Source: Saccharomonospora piscinae (GTDB lineage: Bacteria > Actinomycetota > Actinomycetes > Mycobacteriales > Pseudonocardiaceae). Taken from it: DNA of 64,000 nucleotides. Shown here piece after piece: positions 9,273 through 17,186 of this stretch. The translations under genes and the position numbers were made by a program. The first letter of the stretch is position 1. The number at the start of each line of letters is the position of its first letter. A model generated the notes under the pieces. It worked only from the letters and a program-made list of their open reading frames with translations. It had not been told where the DNA came from and searched no databases. The stretch is taken from positions 62,001-126,000 of the forward strand of contig NZ_VCEK01000006.1 of NCBI RefSeq assembly GCF_005862235.1. Reading direction: 5' to 3'.

Positions 9273-10784
9273 TCAGGGCTCGGCGCGCTCCAGGAACGGG
9301 GCGAGCAGGCCGACAACGGCCTCGTCGGCGAAGGCCAGTCCGGCGTGCCGGTCCGCGTCGTGAGCCGAGTACGCCTGTGCACCCGCCGCCGTGGTGGCCG
9401 TGACCGTGAGCAGGCCGCGCCTGCGCTGGAAGTACGACTGCCGCAGCCGCCACCCGATCACGCCGCCGCGTTGCAGGGCGGCCGTGCTGCGGCGCACGGG
9501 ACCGTGCCGCACGACGAGGTAGTCGCCCGTGATCCCGTGGCCGAGACTCCGGTAGGCCGCGAAGGCCAGCCCGACCGCCACCGGGACGAGCACGACGGCA
9601 CTGATCCCCGCCACGATCAGCAGGACCGGCGCGATCGTGAGCCCGAGCACCACGAGCGGCAGCTCCACGGCGGCGACGGCGGCGAGCGCCCACCGCACCC
9701 GCCTGCCGCGCGCGGCCCTGGGATGGGAGCGCAGACCCGCCGCCGCCGTCGGGGACACGGCCTCGCGCAGCACCGCCGCGGCCACACGGTCGGCGACTGC
9801 CCGGGGCGCGGCGGGCTGCAGCGTGTTGTGAGCGCCCTGCTGGTCCTGCTTGCGCTGGGTGAGCCCGGTCGCGATGGCGTCCACGCGGGCGGCCCCCAGC
9901 AGCCGGTTCCCGAGCGGTTCGACGAGATCGACACCGCGCAGTCGGCGTTCCTCCACGGACAGCGAGCGGGTGGTGAGCAGTCCGCGCCGGACACGCAGCG
10001 TGCCACCGGGCTCCCGTTCCAGCCGGTACTGCCACCACATCTCCACGAACACCGCCGCGGCGGCGATCGCGCCGACGATCATCCCGATCACCACGAGGAC
10101 GACGATCGCGGTGAGAAGCGGCAGCGCGCGCAGGCGGTCGAGCACCCACGTGACCACGCTGCTCTCCAGCCCGAACCACTGCGCCACCTGGAGCACCGCG
10201 CCGAAGGCCGCGGCCCCCAGCGCGGGCGTCACGAAGGACACCGGCGCGTACCGCACCCATGCCGGGTCCAGTGTGGAGAGAACACCGCTCTGTCGCGGGC
10301 CGGAGCCGGGCTCGGCCGCGTGGTCGAGTAGCGCCCGGCGCAGCCGGTCGGCCTCGCCTCGGCGGACGGGTTGCAGCGACAGCGAACTCTCGTCGCCCTC
10401 CGTCTGCTCGCCCGTGCCGACCTTCACATGCACCAGCCGGAACAGCCGCAGCAGCGGTGACGCCGAGATGTCCACGGCGCGAATGCGGTCGCGGTGCAGC
10501 GACCGCCTGCTGCGCACGACGATGCCCTTGCGCAGTTCGAACCGGTCGGGCAGCACGCGGTAGTGGAACCTGCGCCAGCGCAGGTGGTCCACCACGCAGG
10601 CCCCCGCCACGACGACGAGCACGCCGGAAACCAGCACCAGCACCGCCGCACCGGGGGAGAGCGCCCGGCTCAGCCAGTAGCCCGAGGGCACGGCCGCGGC
10701 GACGGACACTCCCAGCACGCGCAACGCGGTGACGGCGACCGTCAGCCGGTCGAGCTGCCGCCACGCCGCCACGGGCCCGGTCAC
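9273..10784 (-). CDS. PH domain (bPH2, YdbT-like) membrane protein
   Basis: The 503-residue protein contains repeated bacterial PH domains separated by paired transmembrane helices. bPH2 hallmarks are LRWRRFHYRVLPDRFELRKG with RRSLHRDRIRAVDI (about 65-110), then RLEREPGGTLRVRRGLLTTR with RRLRGVDLVEPLGNRLLGAA (about 235-290), and a third copy near 420-470. This is the YdbT layout. In Bacillus the ydbS-ydbT pair contributes to resistance against membrane-acting peptides; the same role here is inferred. The start codon overlaps the stop of the upstream 168-residue PH protein (GTGA), so the two are translationally coupled. Confidence 0.85.
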   Translation of the reverse strand: MTGPVAAWRQLDRLTVAVTALRVLGVSVAAAVPSGYWLSRALSPGAAVLVLVSGVLVVVAGACVVDHLRWRRFHYRVLPDRFELRKGIVVRSRRSLHRDRIRAVDISASPLLRLFRLVHVKVGTGEQTEGDESSLSLQPVRRGEADRLRRALLDHAAEPGSGPRQSGVLSTLDPAWVRYAPVSFVTPALGAAAFGAVLQVAQWFGLESSVVTWVLDRLRALPLLTAIVVLVVIGMIVGAIAAAAVFVEMWWQYRLEREPGGTLRVRRGLLTTRSLSVEERRLRGVDLVEPLGNRLLGAARVDAIATGLTQRKQDQQGAHNTLQPAAPRAVADRVAAAVLREAVSPTAAAGLRSHPRAARGRRVRWALAAVAAVELPLVVLGLTIAPVLLIVAGISAVVLVPVAVGLAFAAYRSLGHGITGDYLVVRHGPVRRSTAALQRGGVIGWRLRQSYFQRRRGLLTVTATTAAGAQAYSAHDADRHAGLAFADEAVVGLLAPFLERAEP

Positions 10785-11287
10785 GTCGCGTCCCCCGGCG
10801 TGGCCTGGGTGGTGCGGGTGAGCTGGTCGACGACCTCGGCGGCCCGGGCATGGTCGAGCCCGGGGATGGTGACGGCTCCCTTAGCCGAGGCCGTCGTCAC
10901 GGTGACGGTGGCGAGCCCGAAGAGGCGTTCCAGGGGGCCCCGCTGCGTGTCCACGGTCTGGATGCGCGACATGGGCGCGATGCGCCATTCCTGCCACAGC
11001 AGCCCGGTGCGCGTGTAGACGGCCTCGTCGGTGATCTCCCACCGGTGGACGTGGTACCACCACAGGGGCAGCAGCACCGCGGTGGGAACGCCCACCGCCG
11101 CCACGGCGGCCAGCGCGATCGCCAGCCCCGTCCGGGCCGGCTCGATCAGCGACGTCAGCACGCCCAGCGCCACGAGCAGCGGGACGAGGCACAGCGCCCA
11201 CTGCGTCCACCACCACAGCCGTGCCCTGCGGTCGATCTGGTGCTCCGGGGCACGCAACCGCAGGCCCCGGGTCTCCCCCTGTGTCAC
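10781..11287 (-). CDS. PH domain (bPH2, YdbS-like) membrane protein
   Basis: The 168-residue protein has two transmembrane helices (WWWTQWALCLVPLLVALGVL and IALAAVAAVGVPTAVLLPLW, about 25-75) followed by one bPH2 domain with WEITDEAVYTRTGLLWQEWR and MSRIQTVDTQRGPLERLFGL. This is the short partner (YdbS-like) of the YdbS/YdbT pair, encoded immediately before the long partner with a four-base overlap. A GTG start is preceded by GGAGGA. The two products probably form one membrane complex with PH domains on the cytoplasmic face. Confidence 0.85.
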   Translation of the reverse strand: MTQGETRGLRLRAPEHQIDRRARLWWWTQWALCLVPLLVALGVLTSLIEPARTGLAIALAAVAAVGVPTAVLLPLWWYHVHRWEITDEAVYTRTGLLWQEWRIAPMSRIQTVDTQRGPLERLFGLATVTVTTASAKGAVTIPGLDHARAAEVVDQLTRTTQATPGDAT

Positions 11288-11302
11288 AACGTCCTCCCGG
11301 TT

Positions 11303-11322
11303 CGCGGCGGCACTCCGCCGCG
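11303..11322 (-). terminator. Hairpin 3' of the CapA gene
   Basis: Perfect 8-bp arms CGCGGCGG and CCGCCGCG enclose the loop CACT. It lies between the CapA stop and the start of the PH-domain operon, both on the minus strand. There is no T-run, so it may terminate CapA transcription or fold in the leader of the PH operon. Confidence 0.4.
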
Positions 11323-11364
11323 ATCACGCTAGCAGGGGGTTCGGCACCTCCCGCGCGTCCGGCG

Positions 11365-12519
11365 TCAGCGGCCGGGGCGAGTGAGGCCGTCGTCGGCCCC
11401 GCCCCGCCCGAGCACGATCTCGTCGGTGCGCTCCAGCGCCTCGGTCCTGCGGTCCGTCGGCTCGGCGGTGGTGAGGTCCACGAGCCGGATGGGCGGCCCC
11501 AGTTCCACGAGGGTGGGCACGTACTCCGCGCGGTCGACGGTCCACGAGTCGCCGTCGCGGGCGAACGTGAAGCGTGCCGCGATGCCCTCCTCCGACACGC
11601 CCCTCGGCTCGGCGTGCCGGGCGACCGAGTTGCCGAGCCCGTAGGCCACCCACTCGCCGCCGACCTTCTCGATGGGCTGGACGACGTGGGCGTGATGACC
11701 GATCACCAGGTCGATCGCGTCCTCGGCCAGCAGGCGTTCGGCCAGTTCGGCCTGTTCCGGTGTCGGCTCGTGTACGTATTCCTGTCCCCAGTGGATGCTG
11801 GCGATGACGACCTCGGCACCGGCCTGCTTCGCCGCCTCCGCCTCCGCGATCACGGCCTCCGCGTCGAGCGGGTTCGACAGCCACGGCTTGTCCCCGGGCA
11901 GTTCGAGGCCGTTGAAGCTGAACGTGTACGAGACCTGCCCGACCTTGACGCCGTCGACGTCGAGCACGAGGGGCGTCGCGGCCTCCGCCTCGTCGCGGGC
12001 GGAGCCGGTGTGAGCCAGGCCCGCGTCGTCGAGCGCGTCCAGCGTGCTCACCACGCCCTCCTCCCCGTGGTCGAGCGTGTGGTTGGAGGCCGTGGAGCAG
12101 CTGTCGTAACCGGTGTCGGCCAGCCCGCGCGCCAGCTCGGGGGGCGCGATGAACTGCGGGTAGCCCGCGTAGGGCCCGCCGTCCTCGGCCAGCGGCACCT
12201 CCAGGTGGCACAGCGCGAGATCCGCCTCCGACACGAGCGGCCGGATGCCCGCCAGCAGCGGGCCGTAGTCGAACTCGTCGGGCCCGCCCGCATCCGCCGC
12301 GGCGGCGTCCTCGGCGGCCTGCTCGGTCAGCGGGGGATGGATGAGGATGTCCCCGGTGGCGACGACGCTGAACGACGACGGCGGCCCCGGCGGGGCCGAC
12401 GGGGCGCTTGACGGCCCGGGCTCCGCCTGGGCGTCGCCCGGCTCGGGCCCCGACGGGGCGGAGCACGCGGCGACCAGTGCGGCGGAGGTGAGCACCGCGG
12501 CCACGGCGCGACGCGACAT
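11365..12519 (-). CDS. CapA family lipoprotein (poly-gamma-glutamate synthesis type)
   Basis: The 384-residue product has a lipoprotein signal with lipobox LVAAC (Cys19), a Pro/Ser-rich spacer, and then the CapA/PgsA metallophosphoesterase-like fold: VVATGDILIHPPL, the ASNHTLDHGEEG motif and GHHAHVVQPIEKVGGEW. CapA is required for poly-gamma-glutamate export in Bacillus, but most actinobacterial members stand alone and their substrate is unknown. No capB or capC homologue is next to it, so a polyglutamate role should not be assumed. The lipid anchor places it on the outer face of the membrane. Confidence 0.9.
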   Translation of the reverse strand: MSRRAVAAVLTSAALVAACSAPSGPEPGDAQAEPGPSSAPSAPPGPPSSFSVVATGDILIHPPLTEQAAEDAAAADAGGPDEFDYGPLLAGIRPLVSEADLALCHLEVPLAEDGGPYAGYPQFIAPPELARGLADTGYDSCSTASNHTLDHGEEGVVSTLDALDDAGLAHTGSARDEAEAATPLVLDVDGVKVGQVSYTFSFNGLELPGDKPWLSNPLDAEAVIAEAEAAKQAGAEVVIASIHWGQEYVHEPTPEQAELAERLLAEDAIDLVIGHHAHVVQPIEKVGGEWVAYGLGNSVARHAEPRGVSEEGIAARFTFARDGDSWTVDRAEYVPTLVELGPPIRLVDLTTAEPTDRRTEALERTDEIVLGRGGADDGLTRPGR

Positions 12520-12603
12520 GGGATGGACCTTTCCCGAGACGATCGGACGCGCCCATCCTGCCCGTTCACCCGGTGTGCTTCGCGGCCACCCACCGCGTCC
12601 GGC

Positions 12604-13287
12604 TCAGCGCGGCCCCCCGCCGAGCGGAACCGCCGTGACGGCGATGTTGTCCTGGTACTGCCCGGTGCCCTGGTCGAGCACCCCGCCGCAGGTCAGCAGC
12701 ACCAGCCGGGGCGATCCGCCCACGTCGAACAGCCGGGGCAGCGGGACGTCGGCCTTGTCCCACTGCTCGCGGGCGATCACCCGGAACGCCAGGACCGCAC
12801 CGGTGCGGGTGCGGACCTCCACCCGGTCTCCGGGCGCGGTCTCGGCGAGGCGGGCGAACGCGCCGGGCCCCTGCTCGACGTCGTTGACGTGGCCCACCAG
12901 GACGGCCGATCCCGTGGCCGATCCGGGGCGCGGACCGGGGCTGTACCAGCCCGCGGTGCCGACGTGCTCGGGGATCTCGGCGAGGCCGGTGTCGGTGGTG
13001 CCGACGCCGACGACCGGCGCCGCGAGGTCCAGTGCCGGGACCGTGACCTCGACCGGCTCAGTGGGCACGGTGGGCGCCCCCGACACCGGGGGCGCCGGGC
13101 TGCCGTGCCCGGCGGTGAGGGCTCCGGCGGCGGCCTCGCCCACCGGTTCGATGTCCGGACCCGCGGCCTCGGGGCGCAGCGACCACCACAGCAGTGGGAC
13201 CGCCACGAGTGCCAGCGCCACCAGCGCCACGCGCACCGGATGCCGGGACGGGCGTGCAGCCCGCCCCGGCTCTTGGCCGGTGCTCAC
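12604..13287 (-). CDS. Class F sortase (catalytic Arg position holds Gln)
   Basis: The 227-residue protein has one N-terminal transmembrane anchor (VALVALALVAVPLLWWSL, about 20-37), a spacer and a sortase domain (about 80-227). The catalytic His is in LVGHVND (His133) and the catalytic Cys in LVLLTCGG (Cys200). The strand that usually carries the catalytic Arg reads GQYQDNIAV, with Gln212 where family members commonly have YRDN. Sortases attach proteins to the wall or to other proteins outside the membrane. The GTG start overlaps the DUF4397 stop by four bases, so the two are coupled and the DUF4397 protein is the obvious substrate candidate. Confidence 0.88.
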   Translation of the reverse strand: MSTGQEPGRAARPSRHPVRVALVALALVAVPLLWWSLRPEAAGPDIEPVGEAAAGALTAGHGSPAPPVSGAPTVPTEPVEVTVPALDLAAPVVGVGTTDTGLAEIPEHVGTAGWYSPGPRPGSATGSAVLVGHVNDVEQGPGAFARLAETAPGDRVEVRTRTGAVLAFRVIAREQWDKADVPLPRLFDVGGSPRLVLLTCGGVLDQGTGQYQDNIAVTAVPLGGGPR

Positions 13288-14102
13288 GACCCGCGCGCCG
13301 CCGGGTTCCGCCGCCACAGCAGCAGCACCCCGCCCGCGAGGGCGAGCGTCAGCACGGAGCCGCCCGCCACCCAGAGCGCGCCGGAGACGGCCGGTTCGCC
13401 ACTGCCCGCGGGCACACCCTCCGGTGCGCCGCCCAGGCCGGTGATCGTGAACGGGACCAGCGCCAGCGTGCCGTCGTCGGCCGAGCCGACCGCGTGGACG
13501 AAGGTCGCGGTGCCCTCCTCCAGGGTCAGCGACGCCGGTCCGATCACCACGTCCTGCGTTCCGGCGAGCACGACGTCGGCCTCGACGGTGCCCGCCGGAA
13601 CGACGACCGCCTGCTCGTTCGGGTTCGTCAGCCCGGAGATGACGGGCGAGCCGCCCGCGCGGACGTCGACGGCCGGGGCCGCCGCGTCGTGCCGCACCGC
13701 GAGCCGTGCCTGACCCGCGGGTACCGCACTGATGTCGTTGGCGTAGGGAGTGAGGGTGGGAGCGCCTGCCTCGTCGAGGTGGGCCACCAGCGAGACGTTG
13801 CCGTCCGCGGGCACGTCGGCCGTCGCCTCGATCACGGCCTCGCCGGTGTTGTCGGGCGCGTCGGCGGGGAACACCGCCACCTCGTGACTGCCGGCGGGCA
13901 GGTCGAGCGGACCCTGCACCGACAGCGGCTCGAAGTCGTCGAGCGCGCGTTCCCCGTCGACGTAGACGTCCACCGGCGTGTCGGGAATGCCGTGCACCAC
14001 GTACACGGCTCCGGTGCTCTGGGCCGTCGCGACCCCGCCTCCGGCCACCGCTGCCGCCACGGTGGCGGCCGCGCCGAGAACGGCGAGCATTCGAGTTCGC
14101 AT
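13284..14102 (-). CDS. DUF4397 surface protein with C-terminal membrane anchor
   Basis: The 272-residue protein has a signal peptide ([19 protein letters not shown], cleavage likely after TAQS), two DUF4397 beta-sandwich repeats (first VYVVHGIPDTPVDVYVDG, second ARLAVRHDAAAPAVDVRAGG), a Gly/Ser-rich linker, a transmembrane helix (about 235-260) and the tail RRNPAARGS. The end therefore looks like a cell-wall sorting signal (hydrophobic helix plus basic tail), but I see no LPxTG-type motif before the helix. It is co-transcribed with the class F sortase downstream and follows an ECF sigma factor gene, a frequent actinobacterial trio whose function is unknown. Confidence 0.88.
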   Translation of the reverse strand: MRTRMLAVLGAAATVAAAVAGGGVATAQSTGAVYVVHGIPDTPVDVYVDGERALDDFEPLSVQGPLDLPAGSHEVAVFPADAPDNTGEAVIEATADVPADGNVSLVAHLDEAGAPTLTPYANDISAVPAGQARLAVRHDAAAPAVDVRAGGSPVISGLTNPNEQAVVVPAGTVEADVVLAGTQDVVIGPASLTLEEGTATFVHAVGSADDGTLALVPFTITGLGGAPEGVPAGSGEPAVSGALWVAGGSVLTLALAGGVLLLWRRNPAARGS

Positions 14103-14194
14103 GAGTTCTCCTCCTGCTGTCTCGGGGCAGGACGGCGCCCTGCCGATCCGTCACCACCGGTACCGGGCGAACGGGTTCGATGGATGCACCCGGC

Positions 14195-14782
14195 TCAGAC
14201 TCCGGTGGCGAAACTTCGCTGCCTGCGTAACCGGTCGAGACCCCGGCGCAGGTGGCTCTTGACGGTGCCGAGCGGCCAGCCGGTGTGTTCGGCGATCTCG
14301 CTGTGGGTCAGGCCCTCGAAGAACGCCAGCTCCACCACCGTCCGCTGCCGGTCGGCGAGGGTGCCCAGTTCGGCCGCGAGCACGACCCGGTCGACGACGG
14401 ACTGCTCGGCCTCCCCCACGGTCGCTCCGTGCTGCGCCGCGCTCGCGAGCGCCGTCGCCACGACGGCCTCGCGCAACGCCACCTCACGCGCACGCGACGC
14501 CTGCTGGTCCGCCACGACGTTGCGGGTGATGGCCAGCAGCCAGCTGCGGGGCCTGCCCCGGCTCCCGTCGAAGGTGTCCCTGCTGCGCCACGCGCGGACG
14601 AACACCTGCTGGGCCGCGTCCTCGGCGTCGGCCCAGTGTCCGAGTTCGGCCAGCGCGACGGCGAACACCACGTCGCGGTAGCGCGCGTACAGTTCACGCC
14701 ACTCGTGCTCACGCGAGAGCGCGGTGGGCTCGCCGGAGGCGGGCCACGGAGTGCGGGTGTCACGGCTGTGCGAACTCGCCAC
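14195..14782 (-). CDS. ECF-type RNA polymerase sigma factor
   Basis: The 195-residue protein has sigma region 2 (ELYARYRDVVFAVALAELG, ADAEDAAQQVFVRAWR, about 30-75) and region 4 (LGTLADRQRTVVELAFFEGL, HSEIAEHTGWPLGTVKSHL, about 138-180). It is an extracytoplasmic-function-type sigma. No anti-sigma gene is adjacent. It lies 92 bases upstream of the DUF4397-sortase pair on the same strand, so those genes may be its targets or co-transcribed. The GTG start lacks a strong ribosome binding site in the 41-base gap. Confidence 0.9.
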   Translation of the reverse strand: MASSHSRDTRTPWPASGEPTALSREHEWRELYARYRDVVFAVALAELGHWADAEDAAQQVFVRAWRSRDTFDGSRGRPRSWLLAITRNVVADQQASRAREVALREAVVATALASAAQHGATVGEAEQSVVDRVVLAAELGTLADRQRTVVELAFFEGLTHSEIAEHTGWPLGTVKSHLRRGLDRLRRQRSFATGV

Positions 14783-14800
14783 CCGTGAGCGTTACCCGGG

Positions 14801-14818
14801 CCGGTTCCGCCGAACCGG
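14801..14818 (-). terminator. Hairpin after the MBL-fold hydrolase gene
   Basis: Perfect 7-bp arms CCGGTTC and GAACCGG enclose a 4-base loop, 5 bases past the stop of the MBL-fold gene and before the sigma factor start on the same strand. It is short and has no T-run, so it is only a moderate candidate. Confidence 0.35.
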
Positions 14819-14823
14819 GAAGT

Positions 14824-15933
14824 TCAGCGCGGGCCGGGCACCGCCTCGCGCCACCACGGCGACACGGGCACGTCCGCCCCCGTCACGGCCACGCGCTCGC
14901 CGGGGCGGGGCACCGCCACGCGCACGCCCCGCGGCGCGGCCTCCCGCAGCAGCCGCTCGACCGGTTCCGCCCAGGCGTGGGGCGCGAGGTTGAAGGTGCC
15001 CCAGTGGACCGGTACGAGCAGCGAGCCGCGGACGTCGAGGTGTGTGCGCACCCCGTCCTCCGGCGTCATGTGGATGTCGGGCCAGCCCTGCGCGTACGCA
15101 CCCACCTGCACGAGCGTGAGGTCGAACGGGCCGTGCTCGCGCCCGATGGCGGCGAAGGCGTCGCAGTAGCCGGTGTCCCCGCTGTAGAACACGCGGTGGT
15201 GCGCACCCGCGAGCACCCACGACGCCCACAACGTCGTGTTGCGCGCCAGGGTGCGGCCGGAGAAGTGCTGCGCGGGCGTGGCGGTGAGGCGCAGCGACCC
15301 CGCGTGCGCGTGCTCGTGCCAGTCGAGCTCCACGATGCGTTCCTCCGGCACCGCCCACGCGCGCAGGTGCGCACCGACTCCGAGCGGCACGACGAACGGG
15401 GCGTCCTGCGACCGGACGAGCGCGCGCACGGTGGCCCGGTCCAGATGGTCGTAGTGGTCGTGCGAGATCACGACCGCGTCGAGCGGGGGCAGGGCGTCGA
15501 GCGCCAGCGGCACGGGATGCAGCCGCCGGGGCCCGAGCAGCCGCGACGGCGAGGCACGGTCGCTCCACACCGGGTCGAGCAGCACCCGGCTGCCGTCGAT
15601 CTCCACGAGCGAAGAGGCGTGCCCGAACCAGGTCACGTGCAGGCCGTCGGCGGGCGCGGGCGACGGCCCGCGCACGGGCACGGCACCCACGGGCCGCCGT
15701 GGTCCCGGCGCGAACACCATGTCGCGGATCGCGGCGCGGGCGCTGCCTCGCGGCAGCCACCGTGTCGGCGTGGTGTTGTGAAAGCAGCCGTCACGGTACT
15801 GCGGCGACGACTCCAGCGCGCTCCGGTCGGGGGTGCCGCCGAACTCGCTGCGCAGGCGTGATCCCGCCACTGCGGCGCCCGCCGTGGCGAGCAGTCCCGC
15901 GCTCATCGCCAGCGCCCCGACCGCTGCCCGCAT
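14824..15933 (-). CDS. MBL-fold metal-dependent hydrolase (UlaG / NAPE-PLD-like)
   Basis: The 369-residue protein has a hydrophobic N-terminus (ALAMSAGLLATAGAAVAGS, a signal or anchor) and a metallo-beta-lactamase fold. The metal-binding motif is VVISHDHYDHLD, preceded by VTWFGHASSLVEIDG and LLDPVWSDRASP and followed by YSGDTGYCD and a late VPVHWGTFNL histidine. This arrangement matches the UlaG / NAPE-PLD-like group that hydrolyses lactones or phosphodiesters; the substrate here is unknown. It is transcribed away from the AraC regulator, with the large palindrome between them. Confidence 0.88.
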   Translation of the reverse strand: MRAAVGALAMSAGLLATAGAAVAGSRLRSEFGGTPDRSALESSPQYRDGCFHNTTPTRWLPRGSARAAIRDMVFAPGPRRPVGAVPVRGPSPAPADGLHVTWFGHASSLVEIDGSRVLLDPVWSDRASPSRLLGPRRLHPVPLALDALPPLDAVVISHDHYDHLDRATVRALVRSQDAPFVVPLGVGAHLRAWAVPEERIVELDWHEHAHAGSLRLTATPAQHFSGRTLARNTTLWASWVLAGAHHRVFYSGDTGYCDAFAAIGREHGPFDLTLVQVGAYAQGWPDIHMTPEDGVRTHLDVRGSLLVPVHWGTFNLAPHAWAEPVERLLREAAPRGVRVAVPRPGERVAVTGADVPVSPWWREAVPGPR

Positions 15934-16043
15934 CGACCGACCTCCACTCGGCGAGTCGCCTGTCCTGCCCGATTCACGCTACCGCGATCACCTCGGCGTG
16001 GCTCCCAGATGCTCCGCAGCGCCCGGTCGGGGTGAGGTGACGC

Positions 16044-16210
16044 TAAGAGCCCCTAGCACATTGGTCTGTTCGGCTCGCGACGCCCAGGCGGCGCCTCGCC
16101 GCGTTGGAGGACCGCCCACGTACTTCCAGTACGCGGACGCCCCTCCGCCTCGCGACGCATCCGCCTGGCCGCCGCTCCCTGATCGAACGCCAATGTGTTA
16201 GGGGCTCTAA
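16044..16210. repeat. MITE-like 167-bp imperfect palindrome
   Basis: Terminal inverted repeats of 19 bp (16046-16064 and 16190-16208) match at 18 positions. The interior is also roughly palindromic: CCAGGCGG and related blocks recur on both sides of a centre at CGTACTTCCAGTACG (16119-16133). TAA flanks both ends (16044-16046 and 16208-16210), compatible with a 3-bp target duplication. No transposase is encoded, so a non-autonomous mobile element or structured repeat is the best description. Its right end supplies the only purine-rich stretch (AGGGG) before the AraC gene start. Confidence 0.6.
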
Positions 16211-16211
16211 C

Positions 16212-17186
16212 GTGACCGCCGTGAGCACAGCGATCACCGGCGACCCGCTGGGAAGCCTGCTGGACGGTCCGCGAGCCCACGGGGCCTTCCTGCTGCGGAC
16301 GGTTCTCGCCCCGCCGTGGTCGGTCCGGGTCGAGGACCGCGCCCCGCTGACCGTCCTCCTGCCGAGGCGGGGACGCGCCTGGCTGGTCGCCGACGACGGC
16401 GCGCCGCTGTGCCTTGAGCCCGGCGACGTCGCCGTGGTGCGCGGTCCCGACCCCTACACCGTCGCCAGCGACGCGGCGCTCCCCCCGGACGTGGTGATCA
16501 AGCCGGGGCAGCACAGCACCACCGTGTCCGGTGCGGACCTGTGTGCGCCGTGGTCCCGGGACGTGCGCACCTGGGGTACCGCGTCGGCGGACGGAGACAC
16601 GATGCTCGTCGGGACCTACGACGTGCGCGGCGAGGTGGGCGGCAGGCTGCTGGCCGCTCTGCCGCCCCGGCTGGTCGTTCCGGGCGACGAGGCCCCCGCG
16701 TCACTCGTCTCGCTGCTCGAGGCCGAGGTCGCCAGGGACACCCCCGGCCAGGACGTGGTGCTCGACCGGCTGCTGGATCTCGTGCTGATCACTGTGCTGC
16801 GGGCGCACTTCACGCGGCAGGCCGGCGACGCGCCGTCGTGGTACCGCGCGCAGGCCGACCCCGTGGTGGGTGCCACCCTGCGGCTGTTGCACGCCGAACC
16901 GGCGCGGCCCTGGACGGTGGCGGGCCTCGCCACGACAGTCGGCGTGTCCAGGGCGGCGCTGGCGCGGCGGTTCACCGCGCTCGTCGGGCAGCCACCGATG
17001 GCCTACCTCACCGGGTGGCGGCTGGCGCTCGCCGCCGACCTGCTGCGCGAGCCCGCCCGCACGCTGGACGCCGTCGCGCGGCGGGTCGGCTACGGCACCG
17101 CGTTCGCCCTCAGCACCGCGTTCAAACGCGCCTACGGGGTGAGCCCGCAGCACTACCGCCGCACCCGCCTCAGCCGCCCGGAGTGA
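16212..17186 (+). CDS. AraC family transcriptional regulator with cupin domain
   Basis: The 324-residue protein has an N-terminal cupin-like ligand domain (about 15-190; APLTVLLPRRGRAWLV, LCLEPGDVAVVRGPDPYTV) and a C-terminal AraC double helix-turn-helix (about 215-315; PWTVAGLATTVGVSRAALAR, VARRVGYGTAFALSTAFKRAYG). Such regulators often control an adjacent short-chain oxidoreductase gene, and the convergent NmrA-like gene is the nearest candidate. GTG at 16212 or 16221 can be the start. The upstream region is almost entirely the palindromic repeat, which may have replaced or altered the original promoter. Its 3' end overlaps the NmrA-like gene by 17 bases, tail to tail. Confidence 0.88.
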   Translation: MTAVSTAITGDPLGSLLDGPRAHGAFLLRTVLAPPWSVRVEDRAPLTVLLPRRGRAWLVADDGAPLCLEPGDVAVVRGPDPYTVASDAALPPDVVIKPGQHSTTVSGADLCAPWSRDVRTWGTASADGDTMLVGTYDVRGEVGGRLLAALPPRLVVPGDEAPASLVSLLEAEVARDTPGQDVVLDRLLDLVLITVLRAHFTRQAGDAPSWYRAQADPVVGATLRLLHAEPARPWTVAGLATTVGVSRAALARRFTALVGQPPMAYLTGWRLALAADLLREPARTLDAVARRVGYGTAFALSTAFKRAYGVSPQHYRRTRLSRPE

